A stretch of DNA of 64,000 nt from Actinophytocola oryzae (GCF_004364325.1 NZ_SOCP01000010.1:1-64000), one strand, 5' to 3'; shown: positions 31,721 through 40,811, counted from the stretch's first letter. The notes: a model not told the origin generated them from the letters alone. Numbers and translations are program-made.

Positions 31721-34296
31721 GCGATCGCCGAGAGGACGTTCACCTTCGCCGCCCTGGTCGATGGCATCAGGGCGGCGAGCAGTCCGGCGACCACCGCGAG
31801 TCCCAGGAACAACGCCATGGACGTCCAGGGGATCTCCAGCGACGACAACCCCATCACGCGGGCCGCTGCCGCACCCGCCGCCCCGCCTGCCAGGAGACCG
31901 AGCAGGGCGCCGAACACCGCCATCACCAGCGACTCCGACACTACCATCCGTACCAGGTGCGACCGCCGCAGCCCGATCGCCCGCAGCAGGCCCAGCTCCC
32001 GGGTCCGCTCCAGAATGGACAGTGCCATCGTGTTCACGATCCCCAGGATGCCGATCACCACGGACAGTCCCAGCAGCACGTACAGCATGGTCTCCGCGAT
32101 GTCGACCTGGCTCGCCGCGTCGTCGCCGAGCTGCGTCTGGTCCTGCACCGACACCTCGGGGTTGTCCGCGAGCAGCCCGGCGACCGACCGGGTCACGGCC
32201 GTGGCGTCCGCACCGGCGGCCAGCGTCACGTACCCGATCGCGGGCGACCGCGTCACGAACAGCGACGCCGCCGCGGACGTGGCGAACACCGGTCCACGCA
32301 ACAGGTAGCTCGGCTCGTACGACCCGACGATCCGGTAGTCCCGCCACCCGGCCCGCTGCGTCGCGATGCCGACCGTGCCACCGACGCGCAGCCCCTGCGC
32401 CGACAACGTCGCGGTGTCCACCACGACCTCACCGTCACCCGGCGCCCGCACCGGCCCGATGTCGAGCACCGACGCCAGTGCCCGCACGTCCCCGGCAGCC
32501 GCGGACGACGGCACCGTCCCGTGCGCACCCCGCAGCTGCACGGAGTCCACGTACTGCCCAACGGCGCGGGACACCCCGGCCACCTCACCGGCCCTGTCGA
32601 GCACGGACGCCGAGAACGTCGGCATGATCCGCCCGTCGGCCGCCGTGGGCGGACCACCGCCCTGACCACCGGCCCGTGCGCTCACCCCGTCCCCGCTGAT
32701 CACGAGGTCGGCGCCGAGCCCCTGCGTCGCACTCCTGCTGAGATCCGCCCGCAACGACTGCGCGACCACACCGACCCCGCCGACGAGCCCGAGCGTGACC
32801 ACCAGGGTCGCCACCGTGATGGCCGTGCGACGAGGATTGCGGGCCGCGTTGCGGCGCCCCAGCTTCGACGGCATCGACCACCCCGTCACCCGCCCGAGCA
32901 CGGGCAGCAGCGTCCGCGACGCGATCGGCGTCAGCAACGCCAACCCCAGCAGCCCCAACACGATCCCGCCCGCCAGCGCGACCCACCGGAACGACCCCAG
33001 GTCGAACAGCACCGCCGCGAGCACACCCGCGACACCGACCGTGGCAGGCACCGCGCCGAACAGCGTGATCCTCGTCAGCGACCGCTGTTCGGCCGCCGAC
33101 GCCACCATCGCGGCCACCGGTGGCACCCGCGACGCCCGCACCGCGGGAGCCAGTGCCGCCACCAGCGTCACCCCGACCCCGATCAGGAACGCCCACACCA
33201 TGTCCCACACCGGCACCATCAACCCGACCGGCAGCGCTGTCCCGCTCTGCGACTCCATCACCAGCGTCAGCAGCTTCGAGATCCCGATGCCGAGCCCGAT
33301 CCCGACGGCGGAGGCGACCACCCCGACGAGCGACGCCTCCACCAGCACGGCCCCGACGAGCTGTCGTCGCCGCGCGCCGAGTGCGGCCATCAGGGCCAGC
33401 TCACCGGTCCGCTGCGCCACCAGGATCGAGAAAGTGTTGAGGATCAGGAAGATCCCGACCAGCAGCGACAGCCCGGAGAACCCGAGCAGGATCATCCGCA
33501 CGATGTCGCCGAACGCCTTGCCAGCGGCTGCCGTCGACGCGGCCAGCTCGTCGCCGGTCCGCACGGTGTACCCGGAACCGAGCGCCGACGCGATCCGCTC
33601 CTTCAGCTCGGCCCGCGACACGCCCGGGTCGGCGGTCACCGTGACCGAGCTGTACGTCCCGACCTGGCCCAGCATCAACTTCTGCGCCACCGGCTCGACG
33701 AACGCCACCTGGGTGTCGCCGCCGAGCGTGCCGCGCCCGTTGCTGAAGCCGTAGATGCCCACGATCCTGAACGTCTGCCTCGGCGCCAGCGTCAGCACGT
33801 CGATGGAGTCCCCGACGTGGAACTGCCCTCGGTCGGCGAGGCCCGCGTTGATCGCGACCTCGTCGTCGGCCTTCGGCCCGCGACCCGACCACAGCCGCAC
33901 CATCCCGGTCTCCCCGCGCCACGCCACACCACTGCGTGGCGGGCCCTGCACGGCGATCACCTTGCCGTCCTTGCCCACCGGGCGGGCGCCGTCCGCCGAC
34001 ACCGTGCCGACCGCCGAGCGCACCCCGTCGACGGCCGCGACCTCGGGCACCACCGAGGACGGAACCGGTGGCGTGAAAGCCTTCCCGCCCATCTCGGCGT
34101 CCACATCGGACCTGCCGGTCACTGACACGTCGATCCCGGACGTGGCCGTGGCGAAGATCGAGTCGAACCCCGCGCCGACCGTCGTGGTGGTGACCATGGC
34201 CGCCGAGACCGCCATCACGCCGAGGACGACGGCGAGACCGGCCAGCGCCAACCGCAGCTTGCGGGCGAGCAGCCCGCGCAACGTCGCCCTCAACAT
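31711..34296 (-). CDS. ABC transporter permease, MacB/FtsX type (double FtsX)
   Basis: An 861-residue permease. An N-terminal helix (about 18-40) is followed by a large extracytoplasmic MacB-like domain. A first FtsX module then covers about 265-380 (MILLGFSGLSLLVGIFLILN; TGELALMAALGARRRQL). A second extracytoplasmic domain and a second FtsX module (about 735-861; ERTRELGLLRAIGLRRSHLV) complete it. Two FtsX modules in one chain suit a permease that works with one ATPase. Such exporters move lipids, lipoproteins, peptides or act mechanically in cell-wall control. The ATG shares one base with the stop of the ATPase gene (TGATG). Confidence 0.92.
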   Translation of the reverse strand: MLRATLRGLLARKLRLALAGLAVVLGVMAVSAAMVTTTTVGAGFDSIFATATSGIDVSVTGRSDVDAEMGGKAFTPPVPSSVVPEVAAVDGVRSAVGTVSADGARPVGKDGKVIAVQGPPRSGVAWRGETGMVRLWSGRGPKADDEVAINAGLADRGQFHVGDSIDVLTLAPRQTFRIVGIYGFSNGRGTLGGDTQVAFVEPVAQKLMLGQVGTYSSVTVTADPGVSRAELKERIASALGSGYTVRTGDELAASTAAAGKAFGDIVRMILLGFSGLSLLVGIFLILNTFSILVAQRTGELALMAALGARRRQLVGAVLVEASLVGVVASAVGIGLGIGISKLLTLVMESQSGTALPVGLMVPVWDMVWAFLIGVGVTLVAALAPAVRASRVPPVAAMVASAAEQRSLTRITLFGAVPATVGVAGVLAAVLFDLGSFRWVALAGGIVLGLLGLALLTPIASRTLLPVLGRVTGWSMPSKLGRRNAARNPRRTAITVATLVVTLGLVGGVGVVAQSLRADLSRSATQGLGADLVISGDGVSARAGGQGGGPPTAADGRIMPTFSASVLDRAGEVAGVSRAVGQYVDSVQLRGAHGTVPSSAAAGDVRALASVLDIGPVRAPGDGEVVVDTATLSAQGLRVGGTVGIATQRAGWRDYRIVGSYEPSYLLRGPVFATSAAASLFVTRSPAIGYVTLAAGADATAVTRSVAGLLADNPEVSVQDQTQLGDDAASQVDIAETMLYVLLGLSVVIGILGIVNTMALSILERTRELGLLRAIGLRRSHLVRMVVSESLVMAVFGALLGLLAGGAAGAAAARVMGLSSLEIPWTSMALFLGLAVVAGLLAALMPSTRAAKVNVLSAIAYE

Positions 34297-35066
34297 CACG
34301 AACCGCCGCCCTCGAAGGAGTCCAGCCGCTTCATCGTGTCCAGCACCTCGTCGGCGTCCGGCTCCAGCACCTCGTGCACCAGCTTGCCGTCCAACAGGAA
34401 CACCACCCGGTCCGCGTACGCGGCGGCATTGGCGTCGTGCGTGACCATGACGATCGTCTGGCCGAACTCGTCGACGGACTGGCGCAGGAAACGCAGGATC
34501 TCGCCGCTGGAACGGGAGTCGAGGTTGCCGGTCGGCTCGTCCGCGAAGATGACGTCCGGCTTCGGCAGCAGGGCACGCGCACACGCGACCCGCTGCTGCT
34601 GCCCACCGGACAGCTCGCTTGGCCGGTGCGTCAGCCGGTCCGCCAGCCCGACGGCCGACACGACCCGGTCGAACCACGCCGCGTCCGGCCTGCGCTTCGC
34701 GATGGCCAGCGGCAGGGTGATGTTCTCCTCGGCCGACAGCGTCGGCAGCAGGTTGAACTGCTGGAAGACGAACCCGACCCGGTCGCGCCGCAGGTCCGCG
34801 AGCCCCCGGTCGGACAGTGTCGTCAGCCGCGTCTCGCCGATCCACACCTCACCGGAGTCCACTGTGTCCAGTCCGGCGAGCGCGTGCATGAGGGTGGACT
34901 TGCCGGAGCCGGACGGACCCATGATGGCCGTGAACCGGCCGCGGCGGATGTCCACGGAGATGTCGTCGAGTGCGGTGACGGCCGTGGCACCCGTGCCGTA
35001 CCTCCTGGACACGCCGACCGCCCGGGCCGCGAGACCGGTGACGGTGGCTGAGGCGACGGTGGTCAT
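34296..35066 (-). CDS. ABC transporter ATP-binding protein (MacB/LolD type)
   Basis: A 256-residue ATPase: Walker A MGPSGSGKSTLMHALAG, Q-loop VFQQFNLLPTLSAEENITLP, signature LSGGQQQRVACARALL, Walker B VIFADEPTGNLDS, H-loop IVMVTHDANAAAY. It belongs to the LolD/MacB subfamily that pairs with FtsX-type permeases, here the next gene. ATG at 35066 overlaps the stop of the DUF1707 gene by four bases, so the three genes are one coupled unit. Confidence 0.95.
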   Translation of the reverse strand: MTTVASATVTGLAARAVGVSRRYGTGATAVTALDDISVDIRRGRFTAIMGPSGSGKSTLMHALAGLDTVDSGEVWIGETRLTTLSDRGLADLRRDRVGFVFQQFNLLPTLSAEENITLPLAIAKRRPDAAWFDRVVSAVGLADRLTHRPSELSGGQQQRVACARALLPKPDVIFADEPTGNLDSRSSGEILRFLRQSVDEFGQTIVMVTHDANAAAYADRVVFLLDGKLVHEVLEPDADEVLDTMKRLDSFEGGGS

Positions 35067-35479
35067 GACGACTCCCGACGGGCCCACGGCGGCACGCCGC
35101 CCGCGCGGACGAAGAGGGCGTGCAGCAGGAAACTGCCCCACAGCACGAACATCGGCCCGGCCGGCCAGAAGAACGGGACGTCCATCGCGACCCACCGGAG
35201 GATCAGCATCACCGACACGACCATGGCGACGGCCGCGTGCACCCGCAGCCTGACGGGGAACCGCGCGGGGGCCGTTCGACGCGTGTCGTCCGGCAGGTCG
35301 TCGACGAACTCCGCTAGCTCGTGGCGAAACCTGGTGGTATAGATACGTTCGAGGCGCTCGTCCGCCTCGGCGATGGAGAGGCGGCCCTCGCCGGCCGCCG
35401 CACTGACCAGCTTCGCGACGCGTTCCCGTTCGGTGTCCGAGGCACGCACCGCCTTCTCGAAGTCCTGTCGCTCGTTCAT
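35063..35479 (-). CDS. DUF1707 membrane protein
   Basis: A 138-residue protein with an N-terminal DUF1707 domain (VRASDTERERVAKLVSAAAG; GRLSIAEADERLERIYTTRF) and two membrane helices (about 78-95 and 103-122). DUF1707 is a small actinobacterial domain of unknown function often attached to membrane or regulatory proteins; its pattern GRLsxxEhdeRl is intact. It heads the ABC exporter operon and faces a divergent two-component system. Confidence 0.9.
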   Translation of the reverse strand: MNERQDFEKAVRASDTERERVAKLVSAAAGEGRLSIAEADERLERIYTTRFRHELAEFVDDLPDDTRRTAPARFPVRLRVHAAVAMVVSVMLILRWVAMDVPFFWPAGPMFVLWGSFLLHALFVRAGGVPPWARRESS

Positions 35480-35632
35480 GGTGACCAATGTCGTCTCCTC
35501 GGTCCGCGAAATCGTCGGGCTCGGGACGGCACTTCGGGTACCGCGGGTGGAGACGCCGAAGCGCCTCCGTCTGCGCCCCCGGTAGTACACGGCGTGCACA
35601 AGTACGCTTCGTGACAGGTGAGAGGGGGTGTG

Positions 35633-36781
35633 ATGTCGACACAACGCGCGTTCTGGTTCGGACAGCTGCACCCGCTCGTCCTCGTCGTGCCCGTCGCGTT
35701 CGTACAGGTCGTCTTCACCTTCGGCGCCGCGGCGGGCCAGCACCAGCTCGACCGCCTCAACGCGTTCACGGTCCTCATCGCGCTGGCGGCGGCAGGCGCG
35801 CTGACGTGGCGGCGCAGCCATCCGCTCGTGACGCTCGGCGCGGTGTACGCGCTGGTCATCACCTACTTCGCACTGAGCTTCCCGTACGGCCCGATCCTCA
35901 TCAGCGTCGCTGTCGCGCTGTTCAACGCCGTGGCCAACGGACCCCGCGTGCCCGCATGGGCGACCGGGTACGGGGGCGGCGTCGTGATGTACGTGGTCAT
36001 GGCCATGACCCACGGCGACTTCCCCGGCAACTGGGCGGCCGCCGGCGCCGTGTTCGCGTGGGTCTCGCTGGTCATGGGCCTCGGCGAGCTGGCCAGGTCC
36101 CGCCGCGAACGGGTCGCGCAGGCCGCCGCCACCCAGGCCGAGCTGGACCGGAGGCAGGCGAGCGAGGAGCGGCTGCGCATCGCCCGCGAGGTGCACGACG
36201 TGCTCGCGCACCACGTCTCGCTGATCAACGTCCAGTCCGGGGTGGCGCTGCACCTGATCGACACGCAGCCGGAGCAGGTCCGTGAGGCACTGACCGCGAT
36301 CAAGCAGTCGTCGAAGGAGGTGCTGGTCGAGCTGCGGAACATCCTCGGCGTCCTGCGGGACGTGGACCGCGCCGCGCCCCGGCACCCGGTGGCGAGCCTC
36401 GACCAGCTCGACCGCCTGCTCGAGCGCATGCGCACCGCGGGCCTGCCGGTCGAGCTGACGGTCGAGGGCGAGCAGCGTCCCGTGCCGAAGGGCGTGGACG
36501 CGGCGGCGTTGCGGATCGTGCAGGAAGCGCTCACGAACACCTACCGGCACGCGGGGCCGACGTCCGCGACGGTCACGCTCAGCTACCTCCCCGGCTCGCT
36601 CACCGTCCAGGTCGACGACGAGGGCCGCGCCGAGCCCGGCGGCGCGAGCGTCGGCACGGGCAGCGGCCTGACCGGCATGCGCCAACGCGCCGAGGCGCTG
36701 GCGGGCACGTTCGAGGCGGGTCCCCGGCCGGGGGGCGGGTTCCGCGTGATGGCGACATTTCCGACAGGTGGGGACGAATGA
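35633..36781 (+). CDS. NarL-type sensor histidine kinase
   Basis: A 382-residue kinase with six or so membrane helices in residues 15-150, a coiled linker (about 155-180), the phosphoacceptor LRIAREVHDVLAHHVSLINV (H188), and a HATPase domain (LRIVQEALTNTYRHAG; GSGLTGMRQRAEALAG). ATG at 35633 follows a GAGGGGG ribosome binding site; an upstream GTG at 35618 is less likely. It overlaps its response regulator gene by four bases. The divergent ABC exporter operon (153-base gap) is the likely target, as in other actinobacterial exporter/two-component pairs. Confidence 0.94.
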   Translation: MSTQRAFWFGQLHPLVLVVPVAFVQVVFTFGAAAGQHQLDRLNAFTVLIALAAAGALTWRRSHPLVTLGAVYALVITYFALSFPYGPILISVAVALFNAVANGPRVPAWATGYGGGVVMYVVMAMTHGDFPGNWAAAGAVFAWVSLVMGLGELARSRRERVAQAAATQAELDRRQASEERLRIAREVHDVLAHHVSLINVQSGVALHLIDTQPEQVREALTAIKQSSKEVLVELRNILGVLRDVDRAAPRHPVASLDQLDRLLERMRTAGLPVELTVEGEQRPVPKGVDAAALRIVQEALTNTYRHAGPTSATVTLSYLPGSLTVQVDDEGRAEPGGASVGTGSGLTGMRQRAEALAGTFEAGPRPGGGFRVMATFPTGGDE

Positions 36782-37446
36782 CGATTCGAGTGGCGCTGGC
36801 CGACGACCAGGCGTTGGTACGGGCGGGTTTCCGCGCGTTGCTGAACGCGCAGGCCGACGTCGAGGTGGTCGCTGAGGCGGCGGACGGCGAGGAGGCGGTC
36901 AGGGTCGCGCGTGAGCACCGGCCGGACGTGATCCTCATGGACATCCGGATGCCCGGCACGGACGGTCTGGTCGCCACCCGCACGATCTCGGCCGACACGG
37001 CGCTCGCCGGCGTGCACATCCTCATCCTGACGACGTTCGAGGAGGACGAGTACGTCTTCGAGGCGATCCGGGTGGGGGCAAGCGGTTTCCTCGTGAAGGA
37101 CACCGAGCCGGAGGAGCTGCTGCACGCGGTCAGGGTCGTGGCCCGGGGCGACGCGCTGCTGTCGCCGGGCGTCACACGCCGCCTGATCGCCGAGTTCGCG
37201 ACCAAGGCCAAGAAGGTCTTCGCCCCCACCACCCTGGACGTGCTGACCGAACGGGAACGCGAGGTGGTCGGCCTGGTCGGGGAGGGCCTGACCAACGACG
37301 AGATCGCCGCGCGCCTGGTGGTGAGCCCGGCGACGGCGAAGACCCACGTGTCCCGCGCGATGATCAAGCTGAACGCCCGGGACCGCGCGCAGCTCGTGGT
37401 GCTGGCGTACGAGTCGGGTCTGGTCCGCCCCGGCTGGGCCGAGTGA
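36778..37446 (+). CDS. NarL/LuxR-type response regulator
   Basis: A 222-residue response regulator: receiver with D9/D10 and D55 (ILMDIRMPG), helix-turn-helix LTEREREVVGLVGEGLTNDE followed by VSPATAKTHVSRAMIKLNAR. The start overlaps the kinase stop (ATGA). It likely acts on the divergent DUF1707-ABC exporter operon. It ends 17 bases before the convergent trpF gene. Confidence 0.94.
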   Translation: MTIRVALADDQALVRAGFRALLNAQADVEVVAEAADGEEAVRVAREHRPDVILMDIRMPGTDGLVATRTISADTALAGVHILILTTFEEDEYVFEAIRVGASGFLVKDTEPEELLHAVRVVARGDALLSPGVTRRLIAEFATKAKKVFAPTTLDVLTEREREVVGLVGEGLTNDEIAARLVVSPATAKTHVSRAMIKLNARDRAQLVVLAYESGLVRPGWAE

Positions 37447-37463
37447 CACCGAGCCGATCTCGG

Positions 37464-38054
37464 CTATCCCTTGACGGCCTCGACGAACCTGGCGATGAGG
37501 GTGGCGTCCTTGACTCCCCGGCTCGACTCGACGCCACTGGAGACGTCGACACCCCAGGCCCCGGCGGTGTCGCGGGCGGCGGCGGCGTTCTCCGGCGTCA
37601 GCCCGCCCGCGAGGATCCACTGCCCGGGCAGACCCGCGACCGAGTGGTAGTCCCATGACTCACCCGAACCGGCCTTCGGCGCGTCCACGAGCAGGAGGTC
37701 CTCGCCGTAGGCGCCGACGCGCAGGTCGGGGGCCGAGGAGGGCACGGCCCGGACGAGCTGCCAGGCGGGGTCGGCCAGAGCGGTGAAGGTATCCTTGTCG
37801 TAGTCGCCGTGGAGCTGCACGGCCCGCAGCTTCGCCGCGGTGGCGATGGCCCTGACCTCGCCGGCCGGCATGCCGAGGAAGACCCCGACGGTGAGCAGGT
37901 CTCCGGCGAGTTCGCCCAGCTCGAGGGCGGTCTTGACGTCCACTCGCCGAGGGCTGGCCGCGAACACGAAGCCCACGGCGTCTGCCCCGGCCGACACCGC
38001 GGCGGCGACGTCCCCGGCGGTCCGCACGCCGCAGATCTTCACGAATGGAGCCAT
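37464..38054 (-). CDS. trpF: Phosphoribosylanthranilate isomerase
   Basis: A 196-residue TrpF, a TIM-barrel enzyme that converts phosphoribosylanthranilate to the deoxyribulose phosphate intermediate of tryptophan synthesis. Landmarks: VKICGVRTAGDV with the catalytic cysteine C8, GFVFAASPRRV, the catalytic aspartate region ending in WGVDVSSGVESSRGVKD, and ILAGGLTPENAA. No other trp gene is adjacent. Many actinobacteria lack trpF because PriA serves both histidine and tryptophan pathways, so a separate TrpF is mildly unusual; it might serve a specialised pathway. Confidence 0.93.
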   Translation of the reverse strand: MAPFVKICGVRTAGDVAAAVSAGADAVGFVFAASPRRVDVKTALELGELAGDLLTVGVFLGMPAGEVRAIATAAKLRAVQLHGDYDKDTFTALADPAWQLVRAVPSSAPDLRVGAYGEDLLLVDAPKAGSGESWDYHSVAGLPGQWILAGGLTPENAAAARDTAGAWGVDVSSGVESSRGVKDATLIARFVEAVKG

Positions 38055-38102
38055 GCGAAAACCCTACGCCGCCGCCCACTGGCGACCCCTCTCCCTCCCA
38101 TG

Positions 38103-38108
38103 TAGAGT
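38103..38108 (+). promoter_or_regulatory. -10 element of a leaderless gene
   Basis: TAGAGT lies seven bases before the ATG at 38116, the usual spacing for an actinobacterial leaderless start. There is no Shine-Dalgarno sequence in between. Confidence 0.4.
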
Positions 38109-38115
38109 CGAACGC

Positions 38116-38268
38116 ATGGTCGAAATGCTCTCCACCTTCATCGAAAGCCTCACCGAGGAGGAGGCTCTTGAGCTCACCCTCGAGCTGAACCGCCGTCGCG
38201 AGAAGCTGGATCTCCTCGAGGAACGCGCGGTCGCGCGGTTGGCCGAGTTACGCCGGTCCGCCGCCTAG
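38116..38268 (+). CDS. Small conserved-looking helical protein
   Basis: A 50-residue acidic then basic helical protein (MVEMLSTFIESLTEEEALEL; ERAVARLAELRRS). The family is not recognised. A good -10 element seven bases upstream and G/C-rich third positions argue that it is real and expressed from a leaderless mRNA. It is divergent from trpF and convergent with the next gene. Confidence 0.6.
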   Translation: MVEMLSTFIESLTEEEALELTLELNRRREKLDLLEERAVARLAELRRSAA

Positions 38269-38288
38269 GTCCGCGCACCCCGGCACGG

Positions 38289-38921
38289 TCACGTCAGGTC
38301 GTCGATCGCACGTCGGAGCACGGTCTGCTCCTCCTCCGGCAGCGACCGGTTGGCGTGCACCATCTGCAAAGCCGTCAGCAACACGATGCGGTCCTGCGGG
38401 GTGCCGAGGTCGCCGAGGTAGGGCGGCAGCAGCAGGCCGAGCGCGGTGAGGTCCGCTCTGGCACACAGGCGGTCCAGCAGCTCGGGCAGGGCCTTCGAAC
38501 GCAGGAGGCCGGACGTGCGCAGGCCTGCGGCGACGGCGAAACGGATCCCTTCCCGGTAGGGCCCGGCCGGCGCGTCGTCGAGGCACTCGGCCGCGTGCTG
38601 GAAGTGTGTGCGGGCCTTCTCGGGACTGCCCAGCTCCTCGTGCGCACGCGCGATGTTCAGGTGCAGTGACGGGTAGAACCCGCGCACACGCTCGTCCCCG
38701 ACGCGGTCGGCGCGCTCCAGGCACTCCTGGTTCCACCGCAACGTGTCCTCGGGCGTGTTCTGGTGCCGGGCGAGGTAGTGCGCCGCGACGCACGCCTCGT
38801 AGTCGTCGGTCGCCGCGTCCCAGGCCTCGCTGAACAACGCCCGTGCGTCGTCACCTCGGCCTTCCGACTCCGCCTGCATGCCCTGCGCACACAGCTTCAC
38901 GACCGGGTTCTCGAGATCCAT
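38289..38921 (-). CDS. TPR-like helical repeat protein
   Basis: A 210-residue all-helical protein with TPR-like pairs of helices (AQGMQAESEGRGDDARALFS; NIARAHEELGSPEKARTHFQ). The spacing and the G-x-x-x-x-A pattern fit a TPR scaffold for protein-protein contacts. The function is unknown; similar single-domain TPR proteins are common in actinobacteria. It is monocistronic, with a hairpin upstream that ends the preceding gene's transcript. Confidence 0.78.
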   Translation of the reverse strand: MDLENPVVKLCAQGMQAESEGRGDDARALFSEAWDAATDDYEACVAAHYLARHQNTPEDTLRWNQECLERADRVGDERVRGFYPSLHLNIARAHEELGSPEKARTHFQHAAECLDDAPAGPYREGIRFAVAAGLRTSGLLRSKALPELLDRLCARADLTALGLLLPPYLGDLGTPQDRIVLLTALQMVHANRSLPEEEQTVLRRAIDDLT

Positions 38922-38992
38922 GACCGAAGCCTAACCAGCCGTCCGACGAGCCAAACCGTGCTGAGGTGCCACCACGTGCAGGCCGTACAGAA

Positions 38993-39039
38993 TAGGCAGC
39001 CTTCACGTACGAACCCCCCGGTCGCGTGACGGCTGCCTA
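38993..39039 (-). terminator. Hairpin terminator after the secreted Fn3-like gene
   Basis: TAGGCAGCC (38993-39001) pairs with GGCTGCCTA (39031-39039), and TCACG (39003-39007) with CGTGA (39025-39029), giving 14 pairs broken by one mismatch, 12 bases after the stop of the gene at 39052-39507. There is only a weak U-rich tail (TTCTGT on the transcribed strand), as is usual in high-GC bacteria. Confidence 0.65.
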
Positions 39040-39051
39040 CTCGACGACCCC

Positions 39052-39507
39052 TCAGGCGTCGGGGAAGGTCACGGACAGGGGAGCACTGGCGTCGGAGGAA
39101 CGGTTCTTCCCCGCGCTGTGCCCCCACGCGACGATCCAGATGGTGTAGGTGTGCCCTGGCTCGAGGTACAGCGAGTCGAGCAGCTCGCGGATCGTGACTG
39201 TGGTGGGGAAGCTCATGGTGAGGTGGGAGGCGCCGTTGCTCTCGTGCAGGTGGATGTCGTACCAGATGCTGTACTCCAGGTCCGGCATCGTCGACGCGTC
39301 CCAGCTGATGCTCTCGAGGACGCCGTCGCGGTAGTCACCTCGCAGGTTCTGCGGTGTCGAGGGTCTCGGCTCGGACTGTTGCGACGCCGTGGAGCCGGTG
39401 GTCCGCGCCGTGGTGGCCGAGGCCTGCGCCGGCACGACCGCGAGCCCCACCATCAACACCGGCACGACCAGGACTTTCCACCGGCGCGACCATCGATGGC
39501 TTGTCAT
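39052..39507 (-). CDS. Small secreted protein with a fibronectin-III-like domain
   Basis: A 151-residue protein with a signal peptide (about 1-31; basic start, hydrophobic core VLVVPVLMVGLAVVPAQASA). After a serine/threonine-rich spacer comes a single fibronectin type III-like beta domain: TPQNLRGDYRDGVLESISWD, then YSIWYDIHLHES and LEPGHTYTIWIVAW. The strands and the tryptophan/tyrosine positions fit Fn3. It probably binds polysaccharide or protein outside the cell; no enzymatic domain is attached. GAGGTGA precedes the ATG. Confidence 0.8.
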   Translation of the reverse strand: MTSHRWSRRWKVLVVPVLMVGLAVVPAQASATTARTTGSTASQQSEPRPSTPQNLRGDYRDGVLESISWDASTMPDLEYSIWYDIHLHESNGASHLTMSFPTTVTIRELLDSLYLEPGHTYTIWIVAWGHSAGKNRSSDASAPLSVTFPDA

Positions 39508-39626
39508 CGTTCACCTCTCGTCGCGATCACGTCGGCGCCGCGGGAGCGCGACCGCCGACAACTTCGAACGCGGCGAAGACTGGCACCTCTCGTCTGCAGA
39601 ACGGTTGCAGTCCGTCGATCCTGGCC

Positions 39627-40811
39627 TCATCCCACCGCCGGAACCGGCGCGTCCCAGTCGATGCGGTGGCCGTACAGCCAGTCCATGCTCTTCTCGCTCG
39701 GCCGGTACAGCTTGAAGAACAGCGGCAGCACGCGCCGCATGACCGGTCCGAGCGACTTGCCGTCGCCGTTGCGCTTTCCCTGCGCCACAACACGTTCGAC
39801 CCGGGTCCGCCGCAGCGACTCGTACCTGGCGAACGCGTCGGGCACATCGGCCCCGTCGCGCAGGCACCGCGCGAGGGTCACCGCGTCCTCGATCGCCATC
39901 GACGCGCCCTGGCCGGACGCCGGTGACGTGGCGTGCGCCGCGTCGCCGATGACGACCATCCGGTCGCGGTGCCAGACCGGCACCTTCGGGAAGTCGTAGG
40001 TGTTCCAGCCCGCGAAGAACTCCGGGGAGGCGTCGACCAACGCGCCGGCCAGGTCGTCCTCCTTCGCGAACAGCTCGCGCATCCGGTCGCGCCACGACAC
40101 CGCCGCCAGCTCCTCGCGGCTCAGCTCCCTGGGCTGGCGGGGGTTCGCGAACCACCACACGTCGCCGTCCGGGTGCACGACGTAGGAGTAGAAGACCTCC
40201 CGCCCGAAGATCATGTGCATGTGGCCGGGCGCGCTGTCGAGCCGCAGCCCCTTCGCGTAGCCGCCCACGTTGAGCAGCGGCACGTACCTCGGTGCCGGCG
40301 CGTTCGGGTCGATGATCGTGCGTACGGCCGAGCGCAGCCCGTCGGCGCCGACGATCAGGTCGGCTCGTGCGGTAGTGCCGTCGGCGAAGGTCGCGGTCAC
40401 GCCCTGCCGGTCCGGTGTCGCGGACACCAGGCGCTTGCCGTACTCGACGCGGATGCCCCGGCGCGCGGCCTCGTCGCGGAGCGCGCCGTACAGGTCGGCC
40501 CGCCGGATGGACAGGGTGCCGGTCCCGTCCGGCAGGGCGGCGCCGAAGCCGAACTCCGCCATGGGCTTGTGCCCGGCGCCCATGCCGATCGACATCTTCC
40601 GCGTCGCGAACCCCTTGTCCCGCACCAGGTGGTGCAGGTCGAGGGTGCCGAGCGCGGCGATCCCGTTGACGGCGAGGGTCAGGAACGCCCCGACGCCGTC
40701 CGCCCCTCGGTCGTAGGCCTCGTGGACGGTCGCGTCGATGCCGGCCTTCTGGAGTGCGATCGCGGTGACCGGACCGGCCACGCCGCCGCCGACGATGATT
40801 GCTGAAGTCAT
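39627..40811 (-). CDS. FAD-dependent monooxygenase (group A flavin hydroxylase type)
   Basis: A 394-residue flavoprotein. The N-terminal dinucleotide fold is clear (AIIVGGGVAGPVTAIALQKA), followed by the DG motif (ADLIVGADGLRSAVR) and the FAD ribityl motif VVIGDAAHATSPASGQGASM. This is the PHBH-type hydroxylase architecture used for aromatic or polyketide oxidation and for inactivating drugs such as tetracycline or rifamycin. Start ATG at 40811 is set inside the palindromic operator. It is divergent from a PadR gene that should repress it. Confidence 0.92.
   Translation of the reverse strand: MTSAIIVGGGVAGPVTAIALQKAGIDATVHEAYDRGADGVGAFLTLAVNGIAALGTLDLHHLVRDKGFATRKMSIGMGAGHKPMAEFGFGAALPDGTGTLSIRRADLYGALRDEAARRGIRVEYGKRLVSATPDRQGVTATFADGTTARADLIVGADGLRSAVRTIIDPNAPAPRYVPLLNVGGYAKGLRLDSAPGHMHMIFGREVFYSYVVHPDGDVWWFANPRQPRELSREELAAVSWRDRMRELFAKEDDLAGALVDASPEFFAGWNTYDFPKVPVWHRDRMVVIGDAAHATSPASGQGASMAIEDAVTLARCLRDGADVPDAFARYESLRRTRVERVVAQGKRNGDGKSLGPVMRRVLPLFFKLYRPSEKSMDWLYGHRIDWDAPVPAVG

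Noticed and set aside
29473..34125. 1,550-codon open frame on the plus strand
   Set aside because: It lies opposite or out of frame with the kinase, hydrolase and ABC genes. The translation is low-complexity Arg/His/Pro/Gly without domains, an effect of high GC.
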